A DNA stretch of 64,000 bases from Hippasteria phrygiana (GCA_037893225.1 JAZGUH010000002.1:620001-684000); one strand, 5' to 3'; shown: positions 37,378-52,208, counted from the first letter of the stretch. A program made the numbers and translations. Notes: generated by a model from the sequence alone, not told the origin.

Positions 37378-37608
37378 ATGAAATATCAACCAAATTCAGT
37401 AATTTTGACATGTATGGATAGCTTAGATCTGGCGCTACATGTTGCAATCATCGGCGGCTTCTTAGAGTTAAAACTTGTGGAGAAAATTCAAACCTCGCAA
37501 TGTTTATTTTCTTTCCGGCCAACATCTGTGTACATATTACCGTCTATTTATTGCTCCATGCATGTCAAATTCCCTGGGGTATGACTTGCTTTACTCATTC
37601 ATAATTGC
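37378..37608 (+). repeat. Class P unit, 231 bp (example)
   Basis: Marks: t19, c72, c75, t85, ttaaaa, c139, a155, a159, g165, a185, lost g at m206-207, and tttact. It follows O or F3 and precedes Q. Confidence 0.9.
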
Positions 37609-37840
37609 ATGAAATATCAACCAAATACAGTAATTTTGACATGTATGGATAGCTTAGATCTGGCGCTACATGTTGCAATTATCGGCGGCTTCTTAGAGAT
37701 AACACTTGTGGAGAAAATTCAAACCTCGCAATGTTTATTTTCTTTCCGGCCAACATCTGTGTACATATTACCGTCTATTTATTGCTCCATGCATGTCAAA
37801 TTCCCTGGGGTATGGACTTGCTTTATTCATTCATAATTGC
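37609..37840 (+). repeat. Class Q unit (example)
   Basis: Marks: a19, t72, c75, t85, gagataacac, a155, a159, g165, a185 and tttatt. It differs from K by t72 and c75, and from C2 by a19. It always lies between P and D3. Confidence 0.9.
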
Positions 37841-38072
37841 ATGAAATATCAACCAAATGCAGTAATTTTGACATGTATGGATAGCTTAGATCTGGCGCTA
37901 CATGTTGCAATCATCGGCGGCTTCCTAGAGTTAAAACTTGTGGAGAAAATTCAAACCTCGCAATGTTTATTTTCTTTCCGGCCAACATCTGTGTGCATAT
38001 TACCGTCTATTTATTGCTCCATGCCTGTCAAATTCCCTGGGGTATGGACTTGCTTTATTCATTCATAATTGC
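37841..38072 (+). repeat. Class D3 unit (example)
   Basis: A D2 body (g19, c85, ttaaaa, g155, g165, c185) with the tttatt ending (t218). It replaces D2 throughout the 31-unit superrepeat. Confidence 0.9.
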
Positions 38073-38304
38073 ATGAAATATCAACCAAATTCAGTAATTT
38101 TGACATGTATGGATAGCTTAGATCTGGCGCTACATGTTGCAATCATCGGCGGCTTCTTAGAGTTAACACTTGTGGAGAAAATTCAAACCTCGCAATGTTT
38201 ATTTTCTTCCTTGCCACCATCTGTGTGCATATTACCGTCTTTTTATTGCTCCATGCCTGTCAAATTCCCTGGGGTATGGACTTGCTTTACTCATTCATAA
38301 TTGC
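38073..38304 (+). repeat. Class E3 unit, 232 bp (example)
   Basis: E cluster and t19 as in E1, but g165, t169 (ccgtcttttta context) and an intact tatgg at m203-207. Copies are at 38073, 40157, 54989 and 57305, plus a hybrid at 62171. Confidence 0.9.
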
Positions 38305-38767
38305 ATGAAATATCAACCAAATTCAGTAATTTTGACATGTATGGATAGCTTAGATCTGGCGCTACATGTTGCAATTATCGGCGGCTTCTTAGAGATAACA
38401 CTTGTGGAGAAAATTCAAACCTCGCAATGTTTATTTTCTTTCCGGCCAACATCTGTGTACATATTACCGTCTATTTATTGCTCCATGCATGTCAAATTCC
38501 CTGGGGTATGGACTTGCTTTATTCATTCATAATTGCATGAAATATCAACCAAATACAGTAATTTTGACATGTATGGATAGCTTAGATCTGGCGCTACATG
38601 TTGCAATCATTGGCGGCTTCTTAGAGTTAACACTTGTGGAGAAAATTCAAACCTCGCAATGTTTATTTTCTTCCTTGCCACCATCTGTGTGCATATTACC
38701 TTCTATTTATTGCTCCATGCCTGTCAAATTCCCTGGGGTATGACTTGCTTTACTCATTCATAATTGC

Positions 38768-38999
38768 ATGAAATATCAACCAAATACAGTAATTTTGACA
38801 TGTATGGATAGCTTAGATCTGGCGCTACATGTTGCAATCATTGGCGGCTTCTTAGAGATAACACTTGTGGAGAAAATTCAAACCTCGCAATGTTTATTTT
38901 CTTTCCGGCCAACATCTGTGTACATATTACCGTCTATTTATTGCTCCATGCCTGTCAAATTCCCTGGGGTATGGACTTGCTTTATTCATTCATAATTGC
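38768..38999 (+). repeat. Fusion unit, K head and D3 tail
   Basis: a19, t75, gagataacac and a155 match K. c185 and tttatt match D3. E2 precedes and E1 follows. In the equivalent place of the 53136-60317 copy there are two units, K (55684) and D3 (55916). The switch lies within 38933-38951. Confidence 0.88.
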
Positions 39000-39230
39000 A
39001 TGAAATATCAACCAAATTCAGTAATTTTGACATGTATGGATAGCTTAGATCTGGCGCTACATGTTGCAATCATCGGCGGCTTCTTAGAGTTAACACTTGT
39101 GGAGAAAATTCAAACCTCGCAATGTTTATTTTCTTCCTTGCCACCATCTGTGTGCATATTACCTTCTATTTATTGCTCCATGCCTGTCAAATTCCCTGGG
39201 GTATGACTTGCTTTACTCATTCATAATTGC

Positions 39231-39461
39231 ATGAAATATCAACCAAATACAGTAATTTTGACATGTATGGATAGCTTAGATCTGGCGCTACATGTTGCAA
39301 TTATCAACGGCTTCTTAGAGTTAACACTTGTGGAGAAAATTCAAACCTCGCAATGTTTATTTTCTTTCCGGCCAACATCTGTGTACATGTTACCGTCTAT
39401 TTATTGCTCCATGCATGTCAAATTCCCTGGGGTATGACTTGCTTTACTCATTCATAATTGC
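39231..39461 (+). repeat. Class F3 unit, 231 bp (example)
   Basis: Marks: a19, t72, aa at m76-77, ttaaca, a155, g159, g165, a185, lost g at m206-207, and tttact. The head matches F1 and the tail matches O. It is found only at 39231 and 56379, opening the second module of the superrepeat. Confidence 0.9.
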
Positions 39462-42400
39462 ATGAAATATCAACCAAATTCAGTAATTTTGACATGTATG
39501 GATAGCTTAGATCTGGCGCTACATGTTGCAATCATCGGCGGCTTCTTAGAGTTAAAACTTGTGGAGAAAATTCAAACCTCGCAATGTTTATTTTCTTTCC
39601 GGCCAACATCTGTGTACATATTACCGTCTATTTATTGCTCCATGCATGTCAAATTCCCTGGGGTATGACTTGCTTTACTCATTCATAATTGCATGAAATA
39701 TCAACCAAATACAGTAATTTTGACATGTATGGATAGCTTAGATCTGGCGCTACATGTTGCAATTATCGGCGGCTTCTTAGAGATAACACTTGTGGAGAAA
39801 ATTCAAACCTCGCAATGTTTATTTTCTTTCCGGCCAACATCTGTGTACATATTACCGTCTATTTATTGCTCCATGCATGTCAAATTCCCTGGGGTATGGA
39901 CTTGCTTTATTCATTCATAATTGCATGAAATATCAACCAAATGCAGTAATTTTGACATGTATGGATAGCTTAGATCTGGCGCTACATGTTGCAATCATCG
40001 GCGGCTTCCTAGAGTTAAAACTTGTGGAGAAAATTCAAACCTCGCAATGTTTATTTTCTTTCCGGCCAACATCTGTGTGCATATTACCGTCTATTTATTG
40101 CTCCATGCCTGTCAAATTCCCTGGGGTATGGACTTGCTTTATTCATTCATAATTGCATGAAATATCAACCAAATTCAGTAATTTTGACATGTATGGATAG
40201 CTTAGATCTGGCGCTACATGTTGCAATCATCGGCGGCTTCTTAGAGTTAACACTTGTGGAGAAAATTCAAACCTCGCAATGTTTATTTTCTTCCTTGCCA
40301 CCATCTGTGTGCATATTACCGTCTTTTTATTGCTCCATGCCTGTCAAATTCCCTGGGGTATGGACTTGCTTTACTCATTCATAATTGCATGAAATATCAA
40401 CCAAATTCAGTAATTTTGACATGTATGGATAGCTTAGATCTGGCGCTACATGTTGCAATTATCGGCGGCTTCTTAGAGATAACACTTGTGGAGAAAATTC
40501 AAACCTCGCAATGTTTATTTTCTTTCCGGCCAACATCTGTGTACATATTACCGTCTATTTATTGCTCCATGCATGTCAAATTCCCTGGGGTATGGACTTG
40601 CTTTATTCATTCATAATTGCATGAAATATCAACCAAATACAGTAATTTTGACATGTATGGATAGCTTAGATCTGGCGCTACATGTTGCAATCATTGGCGG
40701 CTTCTTAGAGTTAACACTTGTGGAGAAAATTCAAACCTCGCAATGTTTATTTTCTTCCTTGCCACCATCTGTGTGCATATTACCTTCTATTTATTGCTCC
40801 ATGCCTGTCAAATTCCCTGGGGTATGACTTGCTTTACTCATTCATAATTGCATGAAATATCAACCAAATACAGTAATTTTGACATGTATGGATAGCTTAG
40901 ATCTGGCGCTACATGTTGCAATCATTGGCGGCTTCTTAGAGATAACACTTGTGGAGAAAATTCAAACCTCGCAATGTTTATTTTCTTTCCGGCCAACATC
41001 TGTGTACATATTACCGTCTATTTATTGCTCCATGCATGTCAAATTCCCTGGGGTATGGACTTGCTTTATTCATTCATAATTGCATGAAATATCAACCAAA
41101 TGCAGTAATTTTGACATGTATGGATAGCTTAGATCTGGCGCTACATGTTGCAATCATCGGCGGCTTCCTAGAGTTAAAACTTGTGGAGAAAATTCAAACC
41201 TCGCAATGTTTATTTTCTTTCCGGCCAACATCTGTGTGCATATTACCGTCTATTTATTGCTCCATGCCTGTCAAATTCCCTGGGGTATGGACTTGCTTTA
41301 TTCATTCATAATTGCATGAAATATCAACCAAATTCAGTAATTTTGACATGTATGGATAGCTTAGATCTGGCGCTACATGTTGCAATCATCGGCGGCTTCT
41401 TAGAGTTAACACTTGTGGAGAAAATTCAAACCTCGCAATGTTTATTTTCTTCCTTGCCACCATCTGTGTGCATATTACCTTCTATTTATTGCTCCATGCC
41501 TGTCAAATTCCCTGGGGTATGACTTGCTTTACTCATTCATAATTGCATGAAATATCAACCAAATACAGTAATTTTGACATGTATGGATAGCTTAGATCTG
41601 GCGCTACATGTTGCAATTATCGGCGGCTTCTTAGAGTTAACACTTGTGGAGAAAATTCAAACCTCGCAATGTTTATTTTCTTTCCGGCCAACATCTGTGT
41701 ACATATTACCGTCTATTTATTGCTCCATGCATGTCAAATTCCCTGGGGTATGGACTTGCTTTATTCATTCATAATTGCATGAAATATCAACCAAATGCAG
41801 TAATTTTGACATGTATGGATAGCTTAGATCTGGCGCTACATGTTGCAATTATCGGCGGCTTCTTAGAGTTAAAACTTGTGGAGAAAATTCAAACCTCGCA
41901 ATGTTTATTTTCTTTCCGGCCAACATCTGTGTACATATTACCGTCTATTTATTGCTCCATGCATGTCAAATTCCCTGGGGTATGGACTTGCTTTATTCAT
42001 TCATAATTGCATGAAATATCAACCAAATTCAGTAATTTTGACATGTATGGATAGCTTAGATCTGGCGCTACATGTTGCAATCATTGGCGGCTTCCTAGAG
42101 TTAAAACTTGTCGAGAAAATTCAAACCTCGCAATGTTTATTTTCTTTCCGGCCAACATCTGTGTGCATATTACCTTCTATTTATTGCTCCATGCCTGTCA
42201 AATTCCCTGGGGTATGGACTTGCTCTACTCATCAATAATTGCATGAAATATCAACCAAATACAGTAATTTTGACATGTATGGATAGCTTAGATCTGGCGC
42301 TACATGTTGCAATTATCGGCGGCTTCTTAGAGTTAAAACTTGTGGAGAAAATTCAAACCTCGCAATGTTTATTTTCTTTCCGGCCAACATCTGTGTGCAT

Positions 42401-43169
42401 ATTACCGTCTATTTATTGCTCCATGCCTGTCAAATTCCCTGGGGTATGGACTTGCTTTATTCATTCATAATTGCATGAAATATCAACCAAATGCAGTAAT
42501 TTTGACATGTATGGATAGCTTAGATCTGGCGCTACATGTTGCAATCATTGGCGGCTTCCTAGAGTTAAAACTTGTGGAGAAAATTCAAACCTCGCAATGT
42601 TTATTTTCTTTCCGGCCAACATCTGTGTGCATATTACCTTCTATTTATTGCTCCATGCCTGTCAAATTCCCTGGGGTATGGACTTGCTTTACTCATTCAT
42701 AATTGCATGAAATATCAACCAAATTCAGTAATTTTGACATGTATGGATAGCTTAGATCTGGCGCTACATGTTGCAATTATCGGCGGCTTCTTAGAGATAA
42801 CACTTGTGGAGAAAATTCAAACCTCGCAATGTTTATTTTCTTTCCGGCCAACATCTGTGTACATATTACCGTCTATTTATTGCTCCATGCATGTCAAATT
42901 CCCTGGGGTATGGACTTGCTTTATTCATTCATAATTGCATGAAATATCAACCAAATACAGTAATTTTGACATGTATGGATAGCTTAGATCTGGCGCTACA
43001 TGTTGCAATCATTGGCGGCTTCTTAGAGTTAACACTTGTGGAGAAAATTCAAACCTCGCAATGTTTATTTTCTTCCTTGCCACCATCTGTGTGCATATTA
43101 CCTTCTATTTATTGCTCCATGCCTGTCAAATTCCCTGGGGTATGACTTGCTTTACTCATTCATAATTGC

Positions 43170-44096
43170 ATGAAATATCAACCAAATACAGTAATTTTGA
43201 CATGTATGGATAGCTTAGATCTGGCGCTACATGTTGCAATCATCGGCGGCTTCCTAGAGTTAAAACTTGTGGAGAAAATTCAAACCTCGCAATGTTCATT
43301 TTCTTTCCGGCCAACATCTGTGTACATGTTACCGTCTATTTATTGCTCCATGCATGTCAAATTCCCTGGGGTATGGACTTGCTTTACTCATTCATAATTG
43401 CATGAAATATCAACCAAATTCAGTAATTTTGACATGTATGGATAACTTAGATCTGGCGCTACATGTTGCAATCATCGGCGGCTTCTTAGAGTTAACACTT
43501 GTGGAGAAAATTCAAACCTCGCAATGTTTATTTTCTTTCCGGCCAACATCTGTGTACATATTACCGTCTATTTATTGCTCCATGCATGTCAAATTCCCTG
43601 GGGTATGGACTTCCTTTATTCATTCATAATTGCATGAAATATCAACCAAATGCAGTAATTTTGACATGTATGGATAGCTTAGATCTGGCGCTACATGTTG
43701 CAATTATCGGCGGCTTTTTAGAGTTAAAACTTGTGGAGAAAATTCAAACCTCGCAATGTTTTTTTCTTTCCGGCCAACATCTGTGTACATATTACCGTCT
43801 ATTTATTGCTCCATGCATGTCAAATTCCCTGGGGTATGGACTTGCTTTATTCATTCATAATTGCATGAAATATCAACCAAATGCAGTAATTTTGACATGT
43901 ATGGATAGCTTAGATCTGGCGCTACATGTTGCAATCATCGGCGGCTTCCTAGAGTTAAAACTTGTGGAGAAAATTCAAACCTCGCAATGTTTATTTTCTT
44001 TCCGGCCAACATCTGTGTGCATATTACCTTCTATTTATTGCTCCATGCCTGTCAAATTCCCTGGGGTATGGACTTGCTCTACTCATTAATAATTGC
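43170..44096 (+). repeat. Truncated restart of the superrepeat, L-M-N-A2
   Basis: Four units start a new superrepeat copy, but E1 follows (44097) instead of O. This is the left edge of the large copied block. Confidence 0.87.
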
Positions 44097-47000
44097 ATGA
44101 AATATCAACCAAATTCAGTAATTTTGACATGTATGGATAGCTTAGATCTGGCGCTACATGTTGCAATCATCGGCGGCTTCTTAGAGTTAACACTTGTGGA
44201 GAAAATTCAAACCTCGCAATGTTTATTTTCTTCCTTGCCACCATCTGTGTGCATATTACCTTCTATTTATTGCTCCATGCCTGTCAAATTCCCTGGGGTA
44301 TGACTTGCTTTACTCATTCATAATTGCATGAAATATCAACCAAATACAGTAATTTTGACATGTATGGATAGCTTAGATCTGGCGCTACATGTTGCAATTA
44401 TCGGCGGCTTCTTAGAGTTAACACTTGTGGAGAAAATTCAAACCTCGCAATGTTTATTTTCTTTCCGGCCAACATCTGTGTACATATTACCGTCTATTTA
44501 TTGCTCCATGCATGTCAAATTCCCTGGGGTATGGACTTGCTTTATTCATTCATAATTGCATGAAATATCAACCAAATGCAGTAATTTTGACATGTATGGA
44601 TAGCTTAGATCTGGCGCTACATGTTGCAATTATCGGCGGCTTCTTAGAGTTAAAACTTGTGGAGAAAATTCAAACCTCGCAATGTTTATTTTCTTTCCGG
44701 CCAACATCTGTGTACATATTACCGTCTATTTATTGCTCCATGCATGTCAAATTCCCTGGGGTATGGACTTGCTTTATTCATTCATAATTGCATGAAATAT
44801 CAACCAAATGCAGTAATTTTGACATGTATGGATAGCTTAGATCTGGCGCTACATGTTGCAATCATTGGCGGCTTCCTAGAGTTAAAACTTGTCGAGAAAA
44901 TTCAAACCTCGCAATGTTTATTTTCTTTCCGGCCAACATCTGTGTGCATATTACCTTCTATTTATTGCTCCATGCCTGTCAAATTCCCTGGGGTATGGAC
45001 TTGCTCTACTCATTAATAATTGCATGAAATATCAACCAAATACAGTAATTTTGACATGTATGGATAGCTTAGATCTGGCGCTACATGTTGCAATTATCGG
45101 CGGCTTCTTAGAGTTAAAACTTGTGGAGAAAATTCAAACCTCGCAATGTTTATTTTCTTTCCGGCCAACATCTGTGTGCATATTACCGTCTATTTATTGC
45201 TCCATGCCTGTCAAATTCCCTGGGGTATGGACTTGCTTTATTCATTCATAATTGCATGAAATATCAACCAAATGCAGTAATTTTGACATGTATGGATAGC
45301 TTAGATCTGGCGCTACATGTTGCAATCATTGGCGGCTTCCTAGAGTTAAAACTTGTGGAGAAAATTCAAACCTCGCAATGTTTATTTTCTTTCCGGCCAA
45401 CATCTGTGTGCATATTACCTTCTATTTATTGCTCCATGCCTGTCAAATTCCCTGGGGTATGGACTTGCTTTACTCATTCATAATTGCATGAAATATCAAC
45501 CAAATTCAGTAATTTTGACATGTATGGATAGCTTAGATCTGGCGCTACATGTTGCAATTATCGGCGGCTTCTTAGAGATAACACTTGTGGAGAAAATTCA
45601 AACCTCGCAATGTTTATTTTCTTTCCGGCCAACATCTGTGTACATATTACCGTCTATTTATTGCTCCATGCATGTCAAATTCCCTGGGGTATGGACTTGC
45701 TTTATTCATTCATAATTGCATGAAATATCAACCAAATACAGTAATTTTGACATGTATGGATAGCTTAGATCTGGCGCTACATGTTGCAATCATTGGCGGC
45801 TTCTTAGAGTTAACACTTGTGGAGAAAATTCAAACCTCGCAATGTTTATTTTCTTCCTTGCCACCATCTGTGTGCATATTACCTTCTATTTATTGCTCCA
45901 TGCCTGTCAAATTCCCTGGGGTATGACTTGCTTTACTCATTCATAATTGCATGAAATATCAACCAAATACAGTAATTTTGACATGTATGGATAGCTTAGA
46001 TCTGGCGCTACATGTTGCAATCATTGGCGGCTTCTTAGAGATAACACTTGTGGAGAAAATTCAAACCTCGCAATGTTTATTTTCTTTCCGGCCAACATCT
46101 GTGTACATATTACCGTCTATTTATTGCTCCATGCATGTCAAATTCCCTGGGGTATGGACTTGCTTTATTCATTCATAATTGCATGAAATATCAACCAAAT
46201 GCAGTAATTTTGACATGTATGGATAGCTTAGATCTGGCGCTACATGTTGCAATCATCGGCGGCTTCCTAGAGTTAAAACTTGTGGAGAAAATTCAAACCT
46301 CGCAATGTTTATTTTCTTTCCGGCCAACATCTGTGTGCATATTACCGTCTATTTATTGCTCCATGCCTGTCAAATTCCCTGGGGTATGGACTTGCTTTAC
46401 TCATTCATAATTGCATGAAATATCAACCAAATTCAGTAATTTTGACATGTATGGATAGCTTAGATCTGGCGCTACATGTTGCAATCATCGGCGGCTTCTT
46501 AGAGTTAACACTTGTGGAGAAAATTCAAACCTCGCAATGTTTATTTTCTTCCTTGCCACCATCTGTGTGCATATTACCTTCTATTTATTGCTCCATGCCT
46601 GTCAAATTCCCTGGGGTATGACTTGCTTTACTCATTCATAATTGCATGAAATATCAACCAAATACAGTAATTTTGACATGTATGGATAGCTTAGATCTGG
46701 CGCTACATGTTGCAATTATCGGCGGCTTCTTAGAGTTAACACTTGTGGAGAAAATTCAAACCTCGCAATGTTTATTTTCTTTCCGGCCAACATCTGTGTA
46801 CATATTACCGTCTATTTATTGCTCCATGCATGTCAAATTCCCTGGGGTATGGACTTGCTTTATTCATTCATAATTGCATGAAATATCAACCAAATGCAGT
46901 AATTTTGACATGTATGGATAGCTTAGATCTGGCGCTACATGTTGCAATTATCGGCGGCTTCTTAGAGTTAAAACTTGTGGAGAAAATTCAAACCTCGCAA

Positions 47001-50000
47001 TGTTTATTTTCTTTCCGGCCAACATCTGTGTACATATTACCGTCTATTTATTGCTCCATGCATGTCAAATTCCCTGGGGTATGGACTTGCTTTATTCATT
47101 CATAATTGCATGAAATATCAACCAAATGCAGTAATTTTGACATGTATGGATAGCTTAGATCTGGCGCTACATGTTGCAATCATCGGCGGCTTCCTAGAGT
47201 TAAAACTTGTGGAGAAAATTCAAACCTCGCAATGTTTATTTTCTTTCCGGCCAACATCTGTGTGCATATTACCGTCTATTTATTGCTCCATGCCTGTCAA
47301 ATTCCCTGGGGTATGGACTTGCTTTACTCATTCATAATTGCATGAAATATCAACCAAATTCAGTAATTTTGACATGTATGGATAGCTTAGATCTGGCGCT
47401 ACATGTTGCAATCATCGGCGGCTTCTTAGAGTTAACACTTGTGGAGAAAATTCAAACCTCGCAATGTTTATTTTCTTCCTTGCCACCATCTGTGTGCATA
47501 TTACCTTCTATTTATTGCTCCATGCCTGTCAAATTCCCTGGGGTATGACTTGCTTTACTCATTCATAATTGCATGAAATATCAACCAAATACAGTAATTT
47601 TGACATGTATGGATAGCTTAGATCTGGCGCTACATGTTGCAATTATCGGCGGCTTCTTAGAGTTAACACTTGTGGAGAAAATTCAAACCTCGCAATGTTT
47701 ATTTTCTTTCCGGCCAACATCTGTGTACATATTACCGTCTATTTATTGCTCCATGCATGTCAAATTCCCTGGGGTATGGACTTGCTTTATTCATTCATAA
47801 TTGCATGAAATATCAACCAAATGCAGTAATTTTGACATGTATGGATAGCTTAGATCTGGCGCTACATGTTGCAATTATCGGCGGCTTCTTAGAGTTAAAA
47901 CTTGTGGAGAAAATTCAAACCTCGCAATGTTTATTTTCTTTCCGGCCAACATCTGTGTACATATTACCGTCTATTTATTGCTCCATGCATGTCAAATTCC
48001 CTGGGGTATGGACTTGCTTTATTCATTCATAATTGCATGAAATATCAACCAAATGCAGTAATTTTGACATGTATGGATAGCTTAGATCTGGCGCTACATG
48101 TTGCAATCATTGGCGGCTTCTTAGAGTTAAAACTTGTCGAGAAAATTCAAACCTCGCAATGTTTATTTTCTTTCCGGCCAACATCTGTGTGCATATTACC
48201 TTCTATTTATTGCTCCATGCCTGTCAAATTCCCTGGGGTATGGACTTGCTCTACTCATTAATAATTGCATGAAATATCAACCAAATACAGTAATTTTGAC
48301 ATGTATGGATAGCTTAGATCTGGCGCTACATGTTGCAATTATCGGCGGCTTCTTAGAGTTAAAACTTGTGGAGAAAATTCAAACCTCGCAATGTTTATTT
48401 TCTTTCCGGCCAACATCTGTGTGCATATTACCGTCTATTTATTGCTCCATGCCTGTCAAATTCCCTGGGGTATGGACTTGCTTTATTCATTCATAATTGC
48501 ATGAAATATCAACCAAATGCAGTAATTTTGACATGTATGGATAGCTTAGATCTGGCGCTACATGTTGCAATCATTGGCGGCTTCCTAGAGTTAAAACTTG
48601 TGGAGAAAATTCAAACCTCGCAATGTTTATTTTCTTTCCGGCCAACATCTGTGTGCATATTACCTTCTATTTATTGCTCCATGCCTGTCAAATTCCCTGG
48701 GGTATGGACTTGCTTTACTCATTCATAATTGCATGAAATATCAACCAAATTCAGTAATTTTGACATGTATGGATAGCTTAGATCTGGCGCTACATGTTGC
48801 AATTATCGGCGGCTTCTTAGAGATAACACTTGTGGAGAAAATTCAAACCTCGCAATGTTTATTTTCTTTCCGGCCAACATCTGTGTACATATTACCGTCT
48901 ATTTATTGCTCCATGCATGTCAAATTCCCTGGGGTATGGACTTGCTTTATTCATTCATAATTGCATGAAATATCAACCAAATACAGTAATTTTGACATGT
49001 ATGGATAGCTTAGATCTGGCGCTACATGTTGCAATCATTGGCGGCTTCTTAGAGTTAACACTTGTGGAGAAAATTCAAACCTCGCAATGTTTATTTTCTT
49101 CCTTGCCACCATCTGTGTGCATATTACCTTCTATTTATTGCTCCATGCCTGTCAAATTCCCTGGGGTATGACTTGCTTTACTCATTCATAATTGCATGAA
49201 ATATCAACCAAATACAGTAATTTTGACATGTATGGATAGCTTAGATCTGGCGCTACATGTTGCAATCATTGGCGGCTTCTTAGAGATAACACTTGTGGAG
49301 AAAATTCAAACCTCGCAATGTTTATTTTCTTTCCGGCCAACATCTGTGTACATATTACCGTCTATTTATTGCTCCATGCATGTCAAATTCCCTGGGGTAT
49401 GGACTTGCTTTATTCATTCATAATTGCATGAAATATCAACCAAATGCAGTAATTTTGACATGTATGGATAGCTTAGATCTGGCGCTACATGTTGCAATCA
49501 TCGGCGGCTTCCTAGAGTTAAAACTTGTGGAGAAAATTCAAACCTCGCAATGTTTATTTTCTTTCCGGCCAACATCTGTGTGCATATTACCGTCTATTTA
49601 TTGCTCCATGCCTGTCAAATTCCCTGGGGTATGGACTTGCTTTACTCATTCATAATTGCATGAAATATCAACCAAATTCAGTAATTTTGACATGTATGGA
49701 TAGCTTAGATCTGGCGCTACATGTTGCAATCATCGGCGGCTTCTTAGAGTTAACACTTGTGGAGAAAATTCAAACCTCGCAATGTTTATTTTCTTCCTTG
49801 CCACCATCTGTGTGCATATTACCTTCTATTTATTGCTCCATGCCTGTCAAATTCCCTGGGGTATGACTTGCTTTACTCATTCATAATTGCATGAAATATC
49901 AACCAAATACAGTAATTTTGACATGTATGGATAGCTTAGATCTGGCGCTACATGTTGCAATTATCGGCGGCTTCTTAGAGTTAACACTTGTGGAGAAAAT

Positions 50001-52208
50001 TCAAACCTCGCAATGTTTATTTTCTTTCCGGCCAACATCTGTGTACATATTACCGTCTATTTATTGCTCCATGCATGTCAAATTCCCTGGGGTATGGACT
50101 TGCTTTATTCATTCATAATTGCATGAAATATCAACCAAATGCAGTAATTTTGACATGTATGGATAGCTTAGATCTGGCGCTACATGTTGCAATTATCGGC
50201 GGCTTCTTAGAGTTAAAACTTGTGGAGAAAATTCAAACCTCGCAATGTTTATTTTCTTTCCGGCCAACATCTGTGTACATATTACCGTCTATTTATTGCT
50301 CCATGCATGTCAAATTCCCTGGGGTATGGACTTGCTTTATTCATTCATAATTGCATGAAATATCAACCAAATGCAGTAATTTTGACATGTATGGATAGCT
50401 TAGATCTGGCGCTACATGTTGCAATCATTGGCGGCTTCCTAGAGTTAAAACTTGTCGAGAAAATTCAAACCTCGCAATGTTTATTTTCTTTCCGGCCAAC
50501 ATCTGTGTGCATATTACCTTCTATTTATTGCTCCATGCCTGTCAAATTCCCTGGGGTATGGACTTGCTCTACTCATCAATAATTGCATGAAATATCAACC
50601 AAATACAGTAATTTTGACATGTATGGATAGCTTAGATCTGGCGCTACATGTTGCAATTATCGGCGGCTTCTTAGAGTTAAAACTGGTGGAGAAAATTCAA
50701 ACCTCGCAATGTTTATTTTCTTTCCGGCCAACATCTGTGTGCATATTACCGTCTATTTATTGCTCCATGCCTGTCAAATTCCCTGGGGTATGGACTTGCT
50801 TTATTCATTCATAATTACATGAAATATCAACCAAATGCAGTAATTTTGACATGTATGGATAGCTTAGATCTGGCGCTACATGTTGCAATCATTGGCGGCT
50901 TCCTAGAGTTAAAACTTGTGGAGAAAATTCAAACCTCGCAATGTTTATTTTCTTTCCGGCCAACATCTGTGTGCATATTACCTTCTATTTATTGCTCCAT
51001 GCCTGTCAAATTCCCTGGGGTATGGACTTGCTTTACTCATTCATAATTGCATGAAATATCAACCAAATTCAGTAATTTTGACATGTATGGATAGCTTAGA
51101 TCTGGCGCTACATGTTGCAATTATCGGCGGCTTCTTAGAGATAACACTTGTGGAGAAAATTCAAACCTCGCAATGTTTATTTTCTTTCCGGCCAACATCT
51201 GTGTACATATTACCGTCTATTTATTGCTCCATGCATGTCAAATTCCCTGGGGTATGGACTTGCTTTATTCATTCATAATTGCATGAAATATCAACCAAAT
51301 ACAGTAATTTTGACATGTATGGATAGCTTAGATCTGGCGCTACATGTTGCAATCATTGGCGGCTTCTTAGAGTTAACACTTGTGGAGAAAATTCAAACCT
51401 CGCAATGTTTATTTTCTTCCTTGCCACCATCTGTGTGCATATTACCTTCTATTTATTGCTCCATGCCTGTCAAATTCCCTGGGGTATGACTTGCTTTACT
51501 CATTCATAATTGCATGAAATATCAACCAAATACAGTAATTTTGACATGTATGGATAGCTTAGATCTGGCGCTACATGTTGCAATCATCGGCGGCTTCCTA
51601 GAGTTAAAACTTGTGGAGAAAATTCAAACCTCGCAATGTTCATTTTCTTTCCGGCCAACATCTGTGTACATGTTACCGTCTATTTATTGCTCCATGCATG
51701 TCAAATTCCCTGGGGTATGGACTTGCTTTACTCATTCATAATTGCATGAAATATCAACCAAATTCAGTAATTTTGACATGTATGGATAACTTAGATCTGG
51801 CGCTACATGTTGCAATCATCGGCGGCTTCTTAGAGTTAACACTTGTGGAGAAAATTCAAACCTCGCAATGTTTATTTTCTTTCCGGCCAACATCTGTGTA
51901 CATATTACCGTCTATTTATTGCTCCATGCATGTCAAATTCCCTGGGGTATGGACTTCCTTTATTCATTCATAATTGCATGAAATATCAACCAAATGCAGT
52001 AATTTTGACATGTATGGATAGCTTAGATCTGGCGCTACATGTTGCAATTATCGGCGGCTTTTTAGAGTTAAAACTTGTGGAGAAAATTCAAACCTCGCAA
52101 TGTTTTTTTCTTTCCGGCCAACATCTGTGTACATATTACCGTCTATTTATTGCTCCATGCATGTCAAATTCCCTGGGGTATGGACTTGCTTTATTCATTC
52201 ATAATTGC
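44097..52208 (+). repeat. 8.1-kb copy of 28803-36914
   Basis: Thirty-five units match 28803-36914 in order at a constant offset of 15,294 bp. Shared tracers include the A3 with t85 (32743/48037), the A3 with c223 (35061/50355), the short F2-G-D2-E1 string and the L-M-N string. Differences I found are in the H2 at 50587: G at 50685 and A at 50817. Confidence 0.88.

Larger units (their letters stand above)
36220..43169 (+). repeat. 30-unit superrepeat copy, 6,950 bp
   Basis: Order: L M N A2; O P Q D3 E3 C2 E2 K/D3 E1; F3 P Q D3 E3 C2 E2 K D3 E1; F2 G A3 H2 J C2 E2. It then restarts with L at 43170. It matches 53136-60317 unit for unit except that K and D3 are fused at 38768, which makes it 232 bp shorter. 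Confidence 0.88.
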
